NCBI RefSeq assembly: GCF_047663525.1
Contig: NC_092601.1
Location: 16,515,501 to 16,579,500 of the forward strand
DNA: 64,000 nt
Reading direction: 5' to 3'
From: Anas platyrhynchos
Lineage: Eukaryota > Chordata > Aves > Anseriformes > Anatidae
Shown here: one piece after another, positions 1 through 11,025 of the stretch
Numbering within the stretch: position 1 is the stretch's first letter
Layout of the letters: each line of letters begins with the position of its first letter
Notes under the pieces: model-generated
Told to the model about the DNA's origin: nothing
The model's database searches: none
What the model saw: the letters and a program-made list of their open reading frames with translations, nothing else
Program-made: the position numbers and the translations under genes

Positions 1-3000
1 CAGAACTCAAAGTTTACCAAATCTAATGGATTTCTTCCCCATTAATGCTAGAAGTTCCCAAGAAGCCTTGTTCAACAACTAGGTATCCATTAACTAGACT
101 TACACTTGTAGAGTATGACACCTCTAACTTCTCATTTTAAAGTTAAGTCTAAAGTTAAGTCTAAGTTTAAAGTGCATGTCCCATGTGCTTATAAAAATGT
201 CCACATGTTAAACAAAGCTAAACACATCAGCTGTAAGAATCAAGAACAAAGCTTCCACTGCAAATAAATCAATCGCTGCAGTCTGAATCGAATTGAAATT
301 CCTCATTTTTCTAAATTCTGCACTTGTGAAGCCGAAAAAAATGTTAAAGCAACAGCACAATCCATGTACTCAGTTAATTTTCATGTGCAGTCTTGCAGTC
401 TGGGCTTCTTTTTTTTTTTTTTGCTTATGCTCATCAGTAAAATGAAGCATATGCATTTCAAAAGATGTTTCCTTTTTAAGAAACTTGTTGAGCCGTACAC
501 CTGCATACTACAAGATGCAAACACGTTGACCACAGGGACTAAATTTCCTGCTGTAATGCCCACTTTACACTGAGGATGCGACACAGGCCACATTCAGGGT
601 TCGAGGAAGAAAAAACAGGACCATAGAAAAGAGCTCGGAGTGATGTTAGCAGCTGCCTTGAATTCAAAATAAATGCAAAGGCAACTATCTTAAACAATTT
701 TTTACCTTTGCTTTAAGGAAGAAGAAGCCCAATGGAGAACTTTCAATATAGTGTCCTGGAAATTAGGAAGGTTAATTAGGAGAATAGATTTTCTCTAACA
801 CACGCAAATTTAATTATGAAGTAAACAAGAGATGGAAACTTTAAATTGATATGAACCTATGCAGTTTTTTAGTCTAACGATTAGAGGGAATAGGCAGGTT
901 TTTATGGCAGACTAAAATGCAAACATATGAAAAGGTCAAAGAAAATGCTGTTCCTTCACTCACACACACAAAGTCATTTTATTCCAAATAATATAGTGTA
1001 CCAAGACAGCCCTCATCAACTCGAGGGGGAAAAAAGGCATCTTATTGAAAATGATTCTTTACTTACTATGGGTTAACAGCAAAAGCAAAAATTACTGCAA
1101 GATCGGATAATGCCAGGCTACCCGTGAAAGTGAGAGAAAGAAGTGTTGTTATTGTCTTCAGCAGGGCTTCCTCATAATCCAGGGGGGAAGAAGCATCCAC
1201 CATTCAAAAGGAAAAAAACAAGCACCATGGCCAGAACTGAGCATCAGCGAGGAAATTCAGGGCCCCGTAGTATTCCTGGAGTATCCTAGTGGTCAATACT
1301 ACTTGGAGTTAAAAGCATGGTTTAGTGCTGCCCTTTATTCTTAAACAAGCTGTAGCAGGAGCTTAAGTGACAACCGGGAAACAAAGCATCAGACGGAAAG
1401 CTCTTACAAACACCTGCTTCCACGGGATTTCTCACCATTTCTGGGTGCTTTAGGATTAGGGCTGCGTCCCCACGGCACAGCCGAGGCCTCACCGAGCCCT
1501 GCTGCTGCTGCAGAGGCTCCTCGGCCGCCTGCCATCGCCTTCAGCTGCAGCGGAGGTGAGCACAGCTGGCCCGGGAGCAGCGTGCAGCGCCGCGCGGTCG
1601 CTGGGGGGATTGTGCATTATTTTAGCATTACTCCCAGACAATACCGGATTGTTTCGCCCGCAAACAGATGAACAAGCCTCCCATTTAAATACTTTCGGGT
1701 AAATTGTATTAGTATGCATAATAGTGTCCATATCCTCTAAAAAAAAAAAAAAAAGAGGGAAAAAAAGAAAAAGGATTTTTTTCAGGGGGGAGGGGAGAGT
1801 AAAGGCCGCTCTGCCAGCGTTATCCATCGACGCTGTGAATTGGGTAGCCTTGGGGATTTTTTGCCTGCTGTGCTTAGTGTCCTTGACAACAAGCCAGTTT
1901 GAATTTTGGCCTTTAACTTGCCAAAATGACTTACTGAAGAGGAAGGCATCAAGCTATTACAGCCCTGTGGAGAGATTCTTTCTAAAACAGCATGCGAGCT
2001 TATTTTGCCAATTCAACTCGAGTATCGTCAAATTTATCATCCTGCTCCAATATCCCCAAATATTCCCAATGCAGATGCCAGTTCTTAAGAGAATATGTAG
2101 AAAAAAAAACTTGCAATGTTTTTACTCTGTCCTCTCATTGCATTTGAAGACTTTCACAAGGGAAGAGAGAGCTGGAAAACCCTGAGAAATACGCCCAGGG
2201 ATCCCCTTTGAAAAATTACTGGTTTCCGTTCAAATAAACGGGAAATGAAGCTTATAAACATTTTTTGGTAGCATCTTAACCTGCTACTGACCTACTGACT
2301 GGTCTTTAGCAAACATACACACAGGTTTCTTCTTCTATTACATTAATATTTATCTCATCTTTCATAAATTGATATATACCAATAGGCAAGCTGCAGCAAA
2401 GCTTGCTGCACGGTTTAAATCACTCTTGTCCCTCTGTCTCCTGTTTTCCTCTCCCAAATTGACCTCCCCCTACCAGAAGACAACACACGCTCATACCTCA
2501 GCTTTCCAAAGTCCAGCACCTTGCCTTAAATTCTTGAGACTCACAGTGAGAAGCTGGACTTGCACGCACGCAGGTGAAGCATGAGCACAGGTTTTCTTCC
2601 ACCAGTTCTCTCATGGTGGGTGACAAATTTCTGGCAACAGGGGGCAGCGGGCTAGCAAGGAGATAACATCTTAAGATAACATCATCACCTGAGAGCAGCG
2701 CCGCTTCCCCACCACCAGCAGGAACACGTTTGGTCCTAAGCGTGTGTCTTCCTTTGGGCTTTCTAAGGGCTACACTCGAGACCTCGGCACATACCCCAAA
2801 ACATAAACAGACCCACGGCAGGAGAAACGACAGGGTGGCTGCCAACAAAGATCTTGAGACTTCTGGTCTCACTGATGTTTTCCTGCCCCCAACACCCCGA
2901 GCTGTTGGTAGAGGGGAGAACAAACCACTTGCAGTAATGGGGCCATTCAGCCTTGGTTCCACTCCAGGAGAATAAATCAGCAGCGGTTTTCGGTTCCCAA

Positions 3001-6000
3001 ATGCAAATTAGCAAAGCGCTAATACAGATAAAAGCTTTCAATGATCCTGCAGAATCATGGGCCTCTTCCACAATAACATTTTGACCGGTTCCAGAGGAAT
3101 CATCGTGGGGAAAAAAAAAATAAATCAAGAAAAAAATAATTCCTAACTTAGGGAAAAAAAATGGCAGATAGAACAGTCTCTTCCAGACTTTTTTTTTAAT
3201 ATTCTCTTCACTTGAGTCTTAAATGAGCTGCTCTGAAGTGTACATACCCAAGCTTCACACGCCTACCACACTGATGTAACCTTACCTTCTTCAAACCAAT
3301 CCTCCCTCTCACGCTATTTTGACCAACGCGGCCCAAAAGAACAAGGCAGCCGGGCGAGTATTTAAGTCTGGAACCATAAATAGTAGCAAGTAATCTAACC
3401 AGATTAATCCAACTTTAAGCATGTCGACTGGACTTGCTTAAAAGTTGGGCAGCAATCCAGACAAACCTCCGAAACTCCGGCTGCCAACAGGCACACGTGG
3501 TGTTTCTGCACAGCTCCTCTTCGCCCTGTGAGCCACCAACCACTGTGGGTTCGCTCAGATTTACCTGCAAGGGCACTTCCAGCAGCTTCTCGGTCGCCGT
3601 CAGGAAGAATTCAGGTACCAGCTCGCAAAATCCCAGTGTAAAACTGGCTTCCTCGCAGGGGAATTGCTGTATAACCCTGGAATGCTCAATTTTGCAACCC
3701 GGAGAAAACGTGAGGCTACAGAATTGTATAACATGATGCAGCCATTTAAGGAAGCGGAGGAGAAAGCTGCTCACAGACTGGTGGCTAGCAGGGAATTAGA
3801 AAGAAATCATTAAGGAACTGCAGAGCAACATCCCAAATTACATCTCTTTATATGAAGACATTCAGTTGGAGAAAATAAAGTTTCGAGTCGGGAATAAAGT
3901 AGTTATTGTTTCTACTTTCCCTGCCTGAGGGGAATATTCAAGCAAACTCCTTTTGGAGATTTAATTTACTTCCACCAGGACAATGGTGCTGGCACGGCTC
4001 TGGCTTACTGGGAGGAACACAAAAGGAGGCTCGCTACCCACCAGCCTGCCCGGAGGAAAAGGCAGCTCGTTGGATTCCCACTCCAGCAGCCCGAAGCTGC
4101 CAGCTGGCCGGCTGCAAAGGCTGCTCCCCAGACTTCTCCCCATGAAAGCAAGATTATTAGTAGTATTTTTTCTTTAAGTCCCCCCAGTTACATGCCCTAA
4201 GCCTCTTGGCCGGCCCCATCAAAGGGCCTCTGAGCAGCCCCACGTTTACCTTGACAAAAAGGCCAGGACTCCACGGTGCAGCACCCCAACCACCAGCACA
4301 TCGAGCACCCTGCTCCCAAACACGTGAAGAAAACCAAGCAACGGGACAGATTGCAACATCCTCCCGGACTGCTAGGCAAAAATCAGTTTGGAGCTACTAA
4401 ACTGCTGCTTCCCGTTGTGCTCCCCATTGTAGGATTTTAAATCCCAAAGGCTGGGCTGACCCAGCCTGCCATTTCAGCCTTCCTTTGCACTAGCACCAAC
4501 GTCATCAGCTTCAAGAGCTCTTTCTAATGTAAAAGAACCTAAAAGTACAGGCAGCCCATGAGGGATGTACTGCTGCTGATCCCGACGTGGATACTCTTCG
4601 TTGCTGACCACAGGACAGAAACTGCCCAGGCCGTCGATATCAGCGCTGCTATCGATCAGCCCGGTAACTGCTGCAGCGATCAATACTACATTAGTCCCGA
4701 AATGGAAGCTTTTGGGACATGTTTTAACACATGCCTTCAGAGCAATCCGAAACAGACGTATGAAAGGAACATAATATTTTACTTGCTACCAGAAATCGCT
4801 GTGCTCTTTAACGGGTTCCTTAAATTACAAATGAATATCTACAAATTGACCTAAAGCCGCCCATCTAGAAGCAGCGAACCGCTCATGCTTTGCAAATGGG
4901 ACTTCCCTAAACCGTGCTGACTACAGGGAACCGAAAGCGGTGTCCAGGCTCCTTATCTGCACCACCACTTCCCTCGTTCCCTTTCTTTGCCACTGCTGAG
5001 CACCAAAACCTTTCCTGCAGCGATCCAACGCATCGCCTACACACCCCCGCAGCTCGCACAAACCACCCACTTCCACACCAGCTTTGTCATTCCTCCCTGG
5101 CTCTTCCGACACCAGAATTTCCTTTCTCTCACGTACACCCTCCCTCCCAAACCTCCACCAAGGCGATGACAAACAGCGGCCCGGACACTTCCTAGACCAG
5201 GTCTGGGACGAGGGACGCCTCCACTGAACACTCAGAGCTATTTATATGCTCCTGTTCCACCAACTGCTGCTCTTATGGGAAAGAAACTGCTTTTGCCATC
5301 AGCCCTCGACACGCCATCTATGTGTGTTCATGGGCTCTGACTTACACGTGAGCCCTCTCCCCTTCCTGCTCCATGTCTGAAGCCATCCGTAACGGCTGAA
5401 CCAAGTCCTTTTCCTTCCCAATGTTTCCTCAGTTCCTCTGCACTCCCCGGAGGCAGCCAGCTTTCCACACCTCAGCCGAGACACCGCTGAAAAAGCCAGT
5501 AGCGACCAAGTCAGAATCCAACCTCCAGCTTTTTTTTTTGGGTACAGAAGTTGCACGTTGAGTCCACTTCACAATTTTTCCAATTCCGTCTGCAACTTTC
5601 ATCTGCAGGCTACCTGGAATAGGAGTGTCTCTGATAGCAGCACAATGAGACTGCAGTTTTCACAAGTACTTCTGCGTGATAGAACAGTATGAGTAAGAAG
5701 TGTGTAAGCCCTGGAGTTGATAAACCCTTAGGAACTTCCCCAGGGAGCGACTGCAGCAGCAAACAAAGGTTTTAGAGGAGCTCACCAGTTAAAGAAGGGA
5801 TAGACACATGCTCCACAAAGATGCCTTCATCTGTGGGTCACGTTCCTCCCTGACCCAGAAGATCCCAGGCGGACTCCTCAAGCACAATGTCATGTTATTA
5901 TTTCCATCCCTTTTTTGTGATGTCCATCCCTGTTACACTACCCTGGTGGCAGCACAAATACAAAAAGACCACGGACTTAACGCCAAGTTTTACCTTCCTT

Positions 6001-8406
6001 TGCCTTGAACTGCTCCAAGTGGCAAGAGACAAGGCCACAAATACCTTTGGCTCCTGCATCACCAGTAGAGGTAAAAGCTCCAGTGGAAGTAAGAGAAATT
6101 TCGCACGCGCTTTTGGAAAAACTGAGATATGACAAGAGAGCAGCGCATTTATGATCCACGGGACACCAATCATCTGAATCTGTCACCCAAGTTACTTGCT
6201 GTTGGGTTTTGCTGCTGTTTCCTCCTTTCTAACAGGAAGCATTATTTGCCATTTTACCTCCTTACAATCCTCGTCGGGGTAGGACTGACACCACTCTGTA
6301 TAAGCACGAAGACCATTTGAAAATAACCAGAGGATCCAGAACTTTGAGATAGATTCACACAAATAAAACACTCCCAACACACCAGTCATACGAATCCATT
6401 TCCAATATTCAAGAAAACGAAGAAAAAGCACGAAGGATCTGACTCCCGTTCACTCCCCAAAGTACCGCTCACAGGCGCCTTCAGACTAAGTGCTATTTAC
6501 ACAGCTATTTTCGGTAGCGCAAACCAAATTGTTTCTAATCACAGGAAACACAATGCAAGGAGTAAATCATAACGGAAGGAGCCCTCGGTTTGATTTCATT
6601 CCACTTCAATCTCCCAACAGCAAAACAGGGGAGAAAAAGCCACTCCAGCTACAACTGTTTGGAACAGGTAAGTCAGCACGCTGGCCTCCAGCGAAGCCAA
6701 GAATACGTTTCCTAATGATCCTAAAGGGAAATCTCTCCCAAAGCAATTTATTTTGTGATTAAATACAGCATTTTTTTCACACTACGCAGGTCGCATGCTT
6801 ATGAAATACAAGAATGTTTGAGCAAGCAGATTTCTTTAATTATTAAAAAAAAAAAAGATACGAGTGAGAAAATCCACCAAGTTGCTCAATAAAGTAAAAC
6901 TTCAGCCCCTTCCAATCAACATTCTCAGCTAGGAGAGAAGAATTGTGCATGCTAAAAGGAAAAGAACACTTTGAAGCAGCGTTCGCTCTTCAAAATTAAA
7001 CCCAACAGCTTCTATCTGTTATTTAAATGATATCCTCCTGCTCAGAAGGGCTCTGACCGCAGCATAAGTTACTCAACTCCCAACATTTTTATTGACTGAC
7101 TTGCATAAAAATAAGCCACATTAATGACAGATCTGACATTTAGTACACATCGCCACAGAACTCGTTTCAGATCAAACATCAGCCATCCACCCTCAAAATA
7201 TTTTCAGCCTTCTCGTGTCCAAAAGGACTTTCGGATTTACATTTCCCTCACCAACTTCAGCCTTCTGAAGCATGAGCGGCGCAGAACCAGAGAACTGATT
7301 AAAGGAAAAAAGGGATTTTTTGAAGAGACGCTTCTGCCTGATTGCAGCATCTGCCAGGGGCACGTTACCCTGTCCCTGAAGTTCACCTAGTGCCATTTTC
7401 TCGTTATTTGGCCACCTTTTATGCTCCTGCAGCCTCTTTAAAATTAAACCCAACAGCTTCTATCAACCCTGTGAAGATCAATGCCGGTGGCTGAGCAGCT
7501 CCTTCGCACCCAGAGATCTCCAAGCATCCACCTGTTGCCTTTGAAAGGCCGGATGGGGCCTTATTTATTAATAATTCACCCCGCAGCCTGAAGAAGCAGA
7601 CGCCGTGCCTCTTTCTGTTTAAGCTGCAGCCTGGGCACCAACTGGAGCAGCTTGTGGCAGATTTAATCCAGACCTTTTGAGGGTGCAACAGAAATTGGCT
7701 TATCCGTGCGTGCAAGCGCGCCCCGACACTCGGAGGAGCCGCCTCTCGTCACCCTGAGCTCGGGGGAAAGGAACTTCAGAAGTTGAATGTGTCACGTTGG
7801 AAAAGGAAATCGAGTCGTGGGGAATGGTAAGAATAAAAAAGAATGCAGAAAAAAAAAAGCATAAACACAAAAAAAAATAAAAAGAAAAAAGGGGGGGATG
7901 CTAAAAGCAATGAAACGGGTGTTTTCTCAGGAGAAAGATCAATGGGGTTGTCTTCGGCAGCAAAAGGGGAAGGTAAATGGTTTAAGTAAATCGAAGTGAG
8001 GTAAATTGTGAAAGGAAAAGCTTCGCTAAAAGTCAGGAAAGGCCAAAATCTGAGGGAGCCGGGGGCTGAAGCAGCCCGTGGGCTGTGTTGTGGGGGGGGG
8101 AGGTAACAACGTGCCACGAGGGGAGGAAAAAAACCGAAAATCAACAGAAATAACTTCAAAATACAGAACCTCCGCAGGGCCCAGGGGGTGGGAGAAGGGG
8201 TCTTAAAAGGATAAAAGTTGCGGAGAGGTGGCTGGGGCCCGGCTACCGCCGAAGCCGGCCCACGGCGGCCCGGTCAACCCTCCCCTCACAGCCAGGGGGC
8301 CGGGGAGGGGGCGAGGGAAGCTGAGGGGAGCTCGCCGTGAGGGGAGGGTTGAGCGGGACGAGGTTTTTGTGGGTTCAGGGGAGCCCCCGGGCCGCGGCCC
8401 CGTTAC
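1..8406 (-). other. SMURF1: SMURF1 intron 1 (partial)
   Basis: This stretch lies downstream of SMURF1 exon 1 on the minus strand, so it is the first part of intron 1, cut by the window edge. I found no convincing exon in it. It holds scattered A/T runs (402-422, 1738-1756, 7852-7895), a short tandem repeat near 140-175, a GC-rich patch at 1440-1600 and a 25-bp direct repeat (6992-7016 and 7440-7464). The short open frames have no recognisable domains and are read as chance. Large first introns are usual for this gene. Confidence 0.8.
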
Positions 8407-8461
8407 CTGTGAGGCGGATCTTGATGCTGGAGCCGTTCCGCCGCGTCCCGGGGTTCGACAT
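8407..8461 (-). CDS. SMURF1: SMURF1 coding exon 1 (E3 ubiquitin-protein ligase SMURF1, N-terminus only)
   Basis: SMURF1 is a cytosolic and membrane-associated HECT-type E3 ubiquitin ligase of the NEDD4 family (C2, WW, WW, HECT). It ubiquitinates SMAD1/5, RhoA and other targets in BMP/TGF-beta signalling and cell polarity. The exon encodes MSNPGTRRNGSSIKIRLT followed by one base of the next codon, then a clean donor (GTAACG). This equals the conserved vertebrate SMURF1 N-terminus just before the C2 domain, and human SMURF1 continues with Val, which fits the split G. The start ATG (8459-8461) is the only one fitting the family. All remaining exons lie beyond the left edge. Gene order with KPNA7 supports the call. 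SMURF2 shares a very similar start, so synteny decides the paralogue. Confidence 0.93.
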
Positions 8462-8683
8462 CGCGCCCAGATCAACCGGCGGCCCCTCGCAACCCCATGC
8501 GGGCCTTGCCTAAGCCCCCAGCGAGCGCTCCGGGAGCCTTTCTCCGCCGTTAACACGGAGCCAAACGCGGAACCGCAGCCGCTCCCCTCAGCCGCCGCCC
8601 GCCCGCCTCAGCCCGACCCGGCCCGGCCGCCGAGAGGGCGCTGGAGCCGCCCCCGCCCCGCCCTGCGCCCGCCGGAGGGGGCG

Positions 8684-8691
8684 TGACGTCA
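8684..8691. promoter_or_regulatory. Full palindromic CRE (CREB/ATF site)
   Basis: TGACGTCA is present exactly, inside the SMURF1 CpG island. Family knowledge: CREB/ATF bind this octamer, mostly near promoters. A functional role here is inferred from position. Confidence 0.65.
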
Positions 8692-8720
8692 GCGCGCACA
8701 GCGTGGCGGCGGCGCGGATC

Positions 8721-8730
8721 CGCCATCTTG
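8721..8730 (-). promoter_or_regulatory. YY1 site at likely SMURF1 transcription start
   Basis: On the minus strand this reads CAAGATGGCG, the core YY1 motif. YY1 sites in this orientation often sit at or just downstream of the start site of TATA-less promoters, so this marks the probable SMURF1 start. Confidence 0.6.
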
Positions 8731-8869
8731 GGAAGGTCGAAGGGTGGTGGTGGGGAGCCACACTCGGAGGGAGGGGGGAGCGCCCCCTGGCGAGGTGTGG
8801 GGGGGGTTGGAGGGGAAAATGGGCAGAAATGGGAGAATGGCGCAGGAATTAGGGGTAAGGGTAGAGGGA

Positions 8870-9055
8870 ATAGCCTAAAGTTAAACCAGGGGGTGTTCAG
8901 GTTGGAAATTAGGAGGGATTTCTTCTCAAAATGAGCAGTCAGGCATTGGGACAGGTCACCTCAGGTGGTGGTGGGGTCACTGGGGGTGTTTAAGGACAGG
9001 GTTTCAGTGACATCGTTGATACCAGATGATCTTGGGGGGCTTTTTGAACCCTAAT
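8870..9055 (+). repeat. CR1 LINE 3' fragment (diverged)
   Basis: The stretch resembles the 3' region of avian CR1 elements: a 'caggttggaaattaggagggatttcttctc'-type block, then a 'ggggtcactgggggtgtttaagga' block. The same block order is seen in the CR1 copy near 62.1-62.3 kb. It is truncated and lacks the clean terminal 8-bp repeat. Confidence 0.7.
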
Positions 9056-10834
9056 GAGTCCAGGATTTGAGTCTAGGATTTTAGACTGGCACAGTGGGTG
9101 TGTAGGGACACTGTGAGTGCATGGCAGGGGTATAGGGCGGTGCTTACCCACCCCATCCCACACAGGGCAGGAGTCAAAAATCACCCCCACAGCCCATACC
9201 CCAGCATAAAGTAAAGGAGAGGGGCTCTAATTAACACAGCCAGCCTCATGCGGGAGCAGGGGGAAGGCACTGACCCCACAAGATAGTGGCCCTAACCTTA
9301 GAGCTGCCTCCTCTCTGTCCCATGCAGAGCTGCACAGACACAAATTTTTTGAGGCTCAAGGCTGTGGTGGTGGAATCAGGCAGCCTTCCTACTGCAGCCT
9401 CACATCCAGCACACACAGGCCAGCAGGGGAACAGCTCAGTAGCTGCATCCCCTCCTTCTGGCTTGCCCCAACTCAGAGCACCACCACCCCTGCTGACCCC
9501 AGCACCTTGGGGGTGCCTGTGCAGCTCCACAGCCTGAAGTCAGGGCAGCCACAGGAGCCCAGCTCCAGGCTTTGTCTCCATTTACACTGAGGAAGCACCT
9601 GCCTCAGATTCTTTTTACCTGGTGAAATCCGATCACTTCCAGATGCTGCATCAGCCCTGTCAGCAGCACGCTACAAGGAGGCAGAGGCAGCCAAGGCCTT
9701 TGTGTTAAGCCATGGGCACAAACAAAGGATGTGCAGAAATACTTGTCTCCAGTGCACATCTCAGGCTTTGGCATAGTTTTGAGTACATAGTTTTAGTACA
9801 TAGCTCAGCTATAAATCCCTATACCATTCAGCAGCTCCAGCATTTTAATATTAAATAAGTGATGCCCAGCTCTGACCCACAAGCTGAGGGCTGCACAGCC
9901 CCTCACAGAGCACAACCAGGCTCCGCTCCTTGTTCCTAGGCAGCCTGGGAAGAAAAATGCTTGTATCCTGTGGAGAACAAATTCAGGGCAGAGGAAGAGG
10001 TCCTTCCCTCCAGAAATTGTGTTTTCCCTTCACATTAATTCATCTGTCACTCCACCTCCCCCCACATCTGAGAAAGCAGAGCCCTGAAGCACCTGGGGTC
10101 CTTTTGAAGAATCAAACCTAGCAAAGCATGGATGATAGAGCTGCCCACCCCCAGTTCTGCATCAAACAAAGTCCTTAAAATGCTTCAGCCCCTGGGGCCT
10201 GTCGGGTGCCAGCAGAGCCCTCCAGCCTGGGACCCCAGAGACACATCCACCCTCCTCAGCCCATGGAGGGAGGCTGAATTTAGAGGGATTGGATACAGGG
10301 AGGACTCCTCAGCAGTGACATGCAATGGGCACCTGGAATACAGGTCCTTGCTAGTAGAGGGCAGCTTTAGGCAGAGCTGAATCAATGGGCTCCAGGCAAG
10401 TGGGCAGCATCTTTGAGGCAAAGCAGCTCCCACTGCAAATATCTGTGCTGCTGAAGGGCCCAAGTTGACTCAGCTCCCACGTCCAGATCCTGCTACATCC
10501 ATGGAGGGCTGGAATAGCAGGACAAAGCCTCTCAAACAGCTTCTGAGAGGTTTCAAACACTTAGAATCAAGCCTAGAAATTTCAGCACAAGTACCGAAAT
10601 CAAGCTGGATGTGGTGGTAACATCCCACTCTTTAGGGGTTTGACTCTAGTCAAGCAGTTAGCAGGAAGTCTCAGGCTGTGCTTTTTCACCTAGAAAAGGC
10701 ACCCAGGAGCTAACACCTTCCCTATGTTTAGGGCTTGTGGAATTTGTTTTGCAACAACTCTTTGCAACAGTGGCTTATGAGGGGGGGCAGGACAGAAGCA
10801 ATTAGAAGCAGAAGGTACAAACCCAGAAGTGCAA
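9056..10834. other. Intergenic between SMURF1 promoter and KPNA7 3' end
   Basis: No gene signature is seen. The composition is moderately GC-rich, with short open frames lacking domains. The KPNA7 poly(A) site sits about 2.1 kb upstream of the SMURF1 start region; both genes run in the same direction. Confidence 0.6.
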
Positions 10835-10840
10835 TTTATT
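10835..10840 (-). promoter_or_regulatory. KPNA7: KPNA7 polyadenylation signal
   Basis: AATAAA on the minus strand lies 105 nt beyond the KPNA7 stop codon. It is the first canonical signal after the stop and implies a short 3' UTR of about 120-130 nt. Confidence 0.75.
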
Positions 10841-10944
10841 GATAAGCTTCAAATGTAAGAAGATCCCACATCTTTGCTCCTCTTGATCTGGACATCCTGG
10901 CTCTACCAAGACTGCCTAGCTCAGAGCTGTGCAGTGCCTCATCT

Positions 10945-11025
10945 TCAGAAGTTGAAGTCGTGCTTCTCCACTGAGAACTTATATAGTCCGTCCTCATCAG
11001 TCCCAGGCTGCAGATCTGGATTTTC
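10945..11025 (-). CDS. KPNA7: KPNA7 coding exon 10 (terminal)
   Basis: Residues 490-515 plus TGA: an acidic stretch ([17 protein letters not shown]) ending HDFNF. The acceptor is CTTCCTCCTAG. The acidic tail fits importin alphas. The FNF end resembles KPNA2 and differs from mammalian KPNA7. Confidence 0.88.
   Translation of the reverse strand, partial: ENPDLQPGTDEDGLYKFSVEKHDFNF

Larger units (their letters stand above)
8230..8790 (-). promoter_or_regulatory. SMURF1: SMURF1 CpG-island promoter and 5' UTR
   Basis: A dense GC/CpG block surrounds SMURF1 exon 1, in contrast to AT-rich flanks. Upstream of the ATG (higher coordinates) are GC-box-like runs near 8645-8680, a full palindromic CRE at 8684-8691, and a YY1-type site at 8721-8730 that reads in the gene's direction. 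The transcription start is probably between about 8680 and 8730, giving a 5' UTR of roughly 220-270 nt. The exact start cannot be read from sequence. Confidence 0.8.
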
